Source: Bdellovibrionia bacterium (GTDB taxonomy: Bacteria > Bdellovibrionota > Bdellovibrionia > Bdellovibrionales > JAGQZY01). Taken from it: 64,000 bases of DNA. Of the stretch, positions 61,388-64,000 are shown one piece after another. The translations under genes and the position numbers were made by a program. The notes below the pieces were generated by a model. The model was not told the DNA's origin, searched no databases, and saw only the letters and a list, made by a program, of their open reading frames with translations. Within the stretch, counting starts at the first letter, position 1; every line of letters starts with the position of its first letter. Where the stretch lies: assembly GCA_030427805.1 (NCBI GenBank), contig JAUICP010000002.1, positions 372,001 to 436,000 on the forward strand, written 5' to 3'.

Positions 61388-62803
61388 ATGAGTCAATTAG
61401 ACTTTAGAAACCTACCCGAAGAAAGACTCTCCACAACAGATGAGCATGGAGATCACGTCAATATTATTCCGGCTGAAGTTTCAGGTTACTGGAAGAATAA
61501 AAGACGAATTATGCATATCTTTCTCATCTTTGTCCTTTTTGCTCTTCCTTGGATAGAAATTAATGGTGAGCAAGCGCTTCTGTTCAATATCCCTGATCGC
61601 GTCTTTAACTTTTTTGGTCTTATCTTTTTTGCCCATGATGCTCCAAAGGTATTTTTTATCTTGGGTGGAGGAGCTTTGGTACTGGCTTTGGTCACAGCTT
61701 TGTGGGGACGCGTTTGGTGTGGATGGGCCTGTCCACAAACGGTGTTCATTGAAACTATTTTTCGAGGTATCGAAACACTACTTCTTGGAAACCGCCAAAA
61801 ACAGGTAAAATTCTACAAGCAAGAGATGAACTTTAAGAAGCTCCTTTTGCTTTCGACAAAATGGGGACTCTTTCTCTTTCTTTCTCTTATAATCAGTCAC
61901 ACCCTTGTCGCTTACTTCGTGGGTCGAGAAAACCTATTTCATATGATGAGTGCTCCACCTGCTGAAAGCTGGACGGTTTTTGTAATAATGGCCTTTATTA
62001 CCGGAGTCATACTCTTCGACTTTGGTTGGTTCAGAGAACAATTCTGTATCATCATGTGCCCCTATGGTCGCTTTCAGTCCGTTCTCATGGATGAAAGCAG
62101 TAAAACGGTAACCTATGACTACAATCGTGGTGAACCGCGAGGAAAAAAATCCGATCCAAATGCTGGAGATTGTGTCGACTGTTTTAAATGCGTCTCAGTT
62201 TGCCCTACGGGAATTGACATCAGGCGAGGACAACAACTTGAGTGTATTGCCTGTACTCGATGTATCGATGCATGTGATGAAATTATGACAAAACTCAATC
62301 GACCCAAAGGACTTATTCGCTATGCCTCGATCAATGACTTAAAAAAGATACCGAGCAAGTTACTTTCTCCACGTATCATAGGTTATGGGGTTTTACTTTT
62401 GGCCATCATAGTAGGAGCGACCATTGCGATCGGTGGCAGAACTGACCTAGCAATCCATGTCACTCGAACTAAAAATAGCCCTTTTCAAATCGTCGAGGAA
62501 AAGGGGCAAAAGTTTGTTCTCAATCAATTTAGCGTCAATATAAAAAACCAGAGTCACAAACCCCATAAATTGATCGCACGAATTCAAAATAGCCCAGCTC
62601 ATGCTGAACTCATTTTTCCGCTGCAAAACTTAACTGTGGATACGAAGAAAAGCCAAAGAGCACCGTTCTTTATTCGAACTAAGGCTGAAGCCTTTAACGA
62701 AATGAAAGACATCCGAGTCAAAGTTGAAATCATCGATTACGACTCAAAGGTCATTTATAAAACGAGAGAGTTAAAAATTGCCGGACCTTATCCTCAATCT
62801 TAG
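61388..62803 (+). CDS. ccoG: cbb3 oxidase accessory iron-sulfur protein CcoG
   Basis: About 471 residues from ATG 61388. The open frame begins at 61337, but the extra 17 residues look unlike the family, so the later start is preferred; neither has a clear ribosome site. Several membrane helices, W-C-G-W-A-C-P-Q with Cys pairs near 130, two [4Fe-4S] motifs (C-V-D-C-F-K-C-V-S-V-C-P and C-I-A-C-T-R-C), and a C-terminal immunoglobulin-like domain. CcoG reduces copper for oxidase assembly. Overlaps the next gene by 26 bases. Confidence 0.92.
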   Translation: MSQLDFRNLPEERLSTTDEHGDHVNIIPAEVSGYWKNKRRIMHIFLIFVLFALPWIEINGEQALLFNIPDRVFNFFGLIFFAHDAPKVFFILGGGALVLALVTALWGRVWCGWACPQTVFIETIFRGIETLLLGNRQKQVKFYKQEMNFKKLLLLSTKWGLFLFLSLIISHTLVAYFVGRENLFHMMSAPPAESWTVFVIMAFITGVILFDFGWFREQFCIIMCPYGRFQSVLMDESSKTVTYDYNRGEPRGKKSDPNAGDCVDCFKCVSVCPTGIDIRRGQQLECIACTRCIDACDEIMTKLNRPKGLIRYASINDLKKIPSKLLSPRIIGYGVLLLAIIVGATIAIGGRTDLAIHVTRTKNSPFQIVEEKGQKFVLNQFSVNIKNQSHKPHKLIARIQNSPAHAELIFPLQNLTVDTKKSQRAPFFIRTKAEAFNEMKDIRVKVEIIDYDSKVIYKTRELKIAGPYPQS

Positions 62804-63494
62804 CTCCCATATTCCTTTTTTTCTGCTCCCACTTTCGATGGTGTTTTTGGGGATTTTTTCGAGTCTCCACTGTGGAATCATGTGCGGCCCACTTTTCTCA
62901 TTGGCGAAAACCTCAACCACAAAAAATGGTTTTTTCATCTACCACTTAGGGCGACTCCTCGCCTATTTGGTCGCCGCAAGTTTGTTTTCTTTAATAGGGA
63001 CACAATTATTCCAATGGAGCCAATCTTACCCTTGGCTGGGCCTTTTAGCGATTTTATTAACTCTTCTTTTGTTTTGGCAATCGAGTCGAAAAATTGCAAA
63101 ATCAGAGTTATTCTTTAACCTCAGAAAGGCAGCACAGAACCATATTACCAAGAATCAAAAACTAAGACCCTTTCTCTTCGGCTTATTTAGCCTTTTGGTT
63201 CCTTGTTCTTATTTCTACCTTGTGCTCCTTTTAACCTTCTCATTCGACTTTAATTATTCACTGCTATTAATTGCCGCCTTCTGGTTCGGCACAATTCCGA
63301 TCTTCAGTTACCAATCCTACCTATTCTCATGGATTAAAAACAAAGTAAGTCACAAAAGTCTGAACTTTATGAAAGCGGTAGTTCTAGGACTTGCTCTATT
63401 AATGATCTTGGCAAGGACACAGATCTCTGTTCCTGAAAATGGAGAAGACGTTCTTTGTGGGGCTAAAGTTTCGACGCTGCCTCTGAATGATTAG
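62778..63494 (+). CDS. SafE/UreH-type membrane protein of the cco locus
   Basis: A 238-residue protein with about six helices. S-S-L-H-C-G-I-M-C-G-P near residue 28 is the Cys/His motif of the sulfite-exporter-like family often coded at the end of ccoNOPG loci, where it may handle copper. A second conserved part is G-L-F-S-L-L-V-P-C-S. TTG start inside ccoG; ATG 62838 is an alternative that keeps the motif. Last gene of the operon. It overlaps the ankyrin gene by 32 bases tail to tail. Confidence 0.83.
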   Translation: MPDLILNLSSHIPFFLLPLSMVFLGIFSSLHCGIMCGPLFSLAKTSTTKNGFFIYHLGRLLAYLVAASLFSLIGTQLFQWSQSYPWLGLLAILLTLLLFWQSSRKIAKSELFFNLRKAAQNHITKNQKLRPFLFGLFSLLVPCSYFYLVLLLTFSFDFNYSLLLIAAFWFGTIPIFSYQSYLFSWIKNKVSHKSLNFMKAVVLGLALLMILARTQISVPENGEDVLCGAKVSTLPLND

Positions 63495-63975
63495 ACATGC
63501 TCGCAGCTTCTTTAGGTGTTAGGCCCGTTGCATTTTTGATGGACTTGTCAGCACCTCTAGAAATCAGCAATTCAATGGCTTCGACTTTTCCAGCCTGGGC
63601 TGAAAGAAAAAGGCAAGTTGAACCCTTTTTATTGACCGAATTGATGGCGACACCTTTATCGAGAAATTCAGCAATGACATCCTTGTGCCCAACCCGACAA
63701 GCAGCGTGAAAGGCCGTGTTTCCCTTATCATCTTCTTTTGACAGATCGGCACCTTTTGAAACGAGGTACTGGACAACCTTTAAATTTCCACTCAAGGCAG
63801 CCAGCATTAAGGGGGTAATTCCCTTTTTATTAGCATAATTAACGTCAATGCCGGCAGAAATAAGGGATTCAATTTTACCCATATCATTTTTTAATACAGA
63901 CAATATCAATTCTTTACCCGTAGCCTGCGCATAATTGGCGACAAGAAGACTAATACAAAAGATCAGAACTCGCAT
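63463..63975 (-). CDS. Secreted ankyrin-repeat protein
   Basis: A 170-residue protein with a signal peptide (about 1-18, ending A-Q-A) and four ankyrin repeats (about 35-165), each of the form G-x-T-P-L-M-L-A-A-x-x-G-x-x-x-x-V-x-x-L-x-x-x-G-A-D. It should bind a partner in the periplasm or outside. AGGGGA lies five bases before the ATG. Its 3' end overlaps the SafE-like gene. Confidence 0.88.
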   Translation of the reverse strand: MRVLIFCISLLVANYAQATGKELILSVLKNDMGKIESLISAGIDVNYANKKGITPLMLAALSGNLKVVQYLVSKGADLSKEDDKGNTAFHAACRVGHKDVIAEFLDKGVAINSVNKKGSTCLFLSAQAGKVEAIELLISRGADKSIKNATGLTPKEAASMSNHSEAASKL

Positions 63976-64000
63976 TGATTCCCCTAGTTGAATCTAGACT

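Overview
The window looks like chromosomal DNA of a Gram-negative bacterium of the Bdellovibrionota (Bdellovibrio or a near relative). This is an inference from gene content. The pointers are two TIGR02147-type regulators (a family concentrated in Bdellovibrio and Fibrobacter), FHA-GGDEF proteins built like Bdellovibrio DgcB, a fused ccoNO cytochrome oxidase gene, many small secreted or lipoprotein genes, and several lipoproteins with an unusual F-Q-N-C type lipobox. I saw no rRNA, tRNA, CRISPR array, phage or insertion sequence. Almost every gene is intact, and gaps are short.

Layout. 1-1850: leftward envelope-stress style unit (ECF sigma factor, membrane anti-sigma-like protein, Spy/CpxP-like periplasmic protein, start of a further exported protein). 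2419-4084: secreted alpha/beta hydrolase and a Cys-rich secreted protein. 4298-10975: tight six-gene leftward operon with a coiled-coil protein, three GGDEF proteins (two with FHA domains), a metallophosphoesterase and glucose-6-phosphate isomerase. 11137-14387: sugar kinase, rlmN and heptose-7-phosphate kinase. 14608-20372: rightward metabolic genes (glutamate dehydrogenase, pyrD, a one-haem secreted protein, a NUDIX hydrolase coupled to a glycosyltransferase-like gene). 20439-26083: accessory-looking block of small exported proteins, two TIGR02147 regulators, and a lipoprotein carrying collagen-like triplets plus a zinc-peptidase signature. 26278-28924: osmoprotectant-type ABC transporter with permease and binding protein fused. 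29032-31605: glycosyltransferase and O-antigen-ligase-like membrane protein. 31792-37555: HU/IHF, EpmA-like ligase, Lys-rich histone-like protein, cyclic-nucleotide-binding protein, gcvP. 37604-38026: an elaborate 420-bp inverted-repeat element. 38802-41951: methylthioadenosine salvage operon (mtnP, mtnA, class II aldolase) ending in a pilin-like gene. 41993-55780: radical SAM protein, MnmC-type methyltransferase, two haem proteins, pyrophosphatase, an acyl-CoA hydrolase-like enzyme, outer-membrane or secreted proteins, an SGNH hydrolase and a subtilisin. 55851-63494: complete cbb3 oxidase locus (ccoI, ccoS, ccoN/O fusion, ccoQ, ccoP, ccoG, SafE-like protein). 63463-63975: secreted ankyrin protein.

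The points I find most worth checking are: a putative leftward small RNA at 52262-52355, with three consecutive hairpins whose G-U wobbles both fit that strand; the shuffled palindrome at 37604-38026; the shared D-K-T motifs in the FHA/GGDEF operon; the collagen-like zinc-peptidase lipoprotein at 21738-23075; and a probable anaerobic methylthioadenosine shunt at 39392-41951. No clearly new multi-gene system could be proven from sequence alone.
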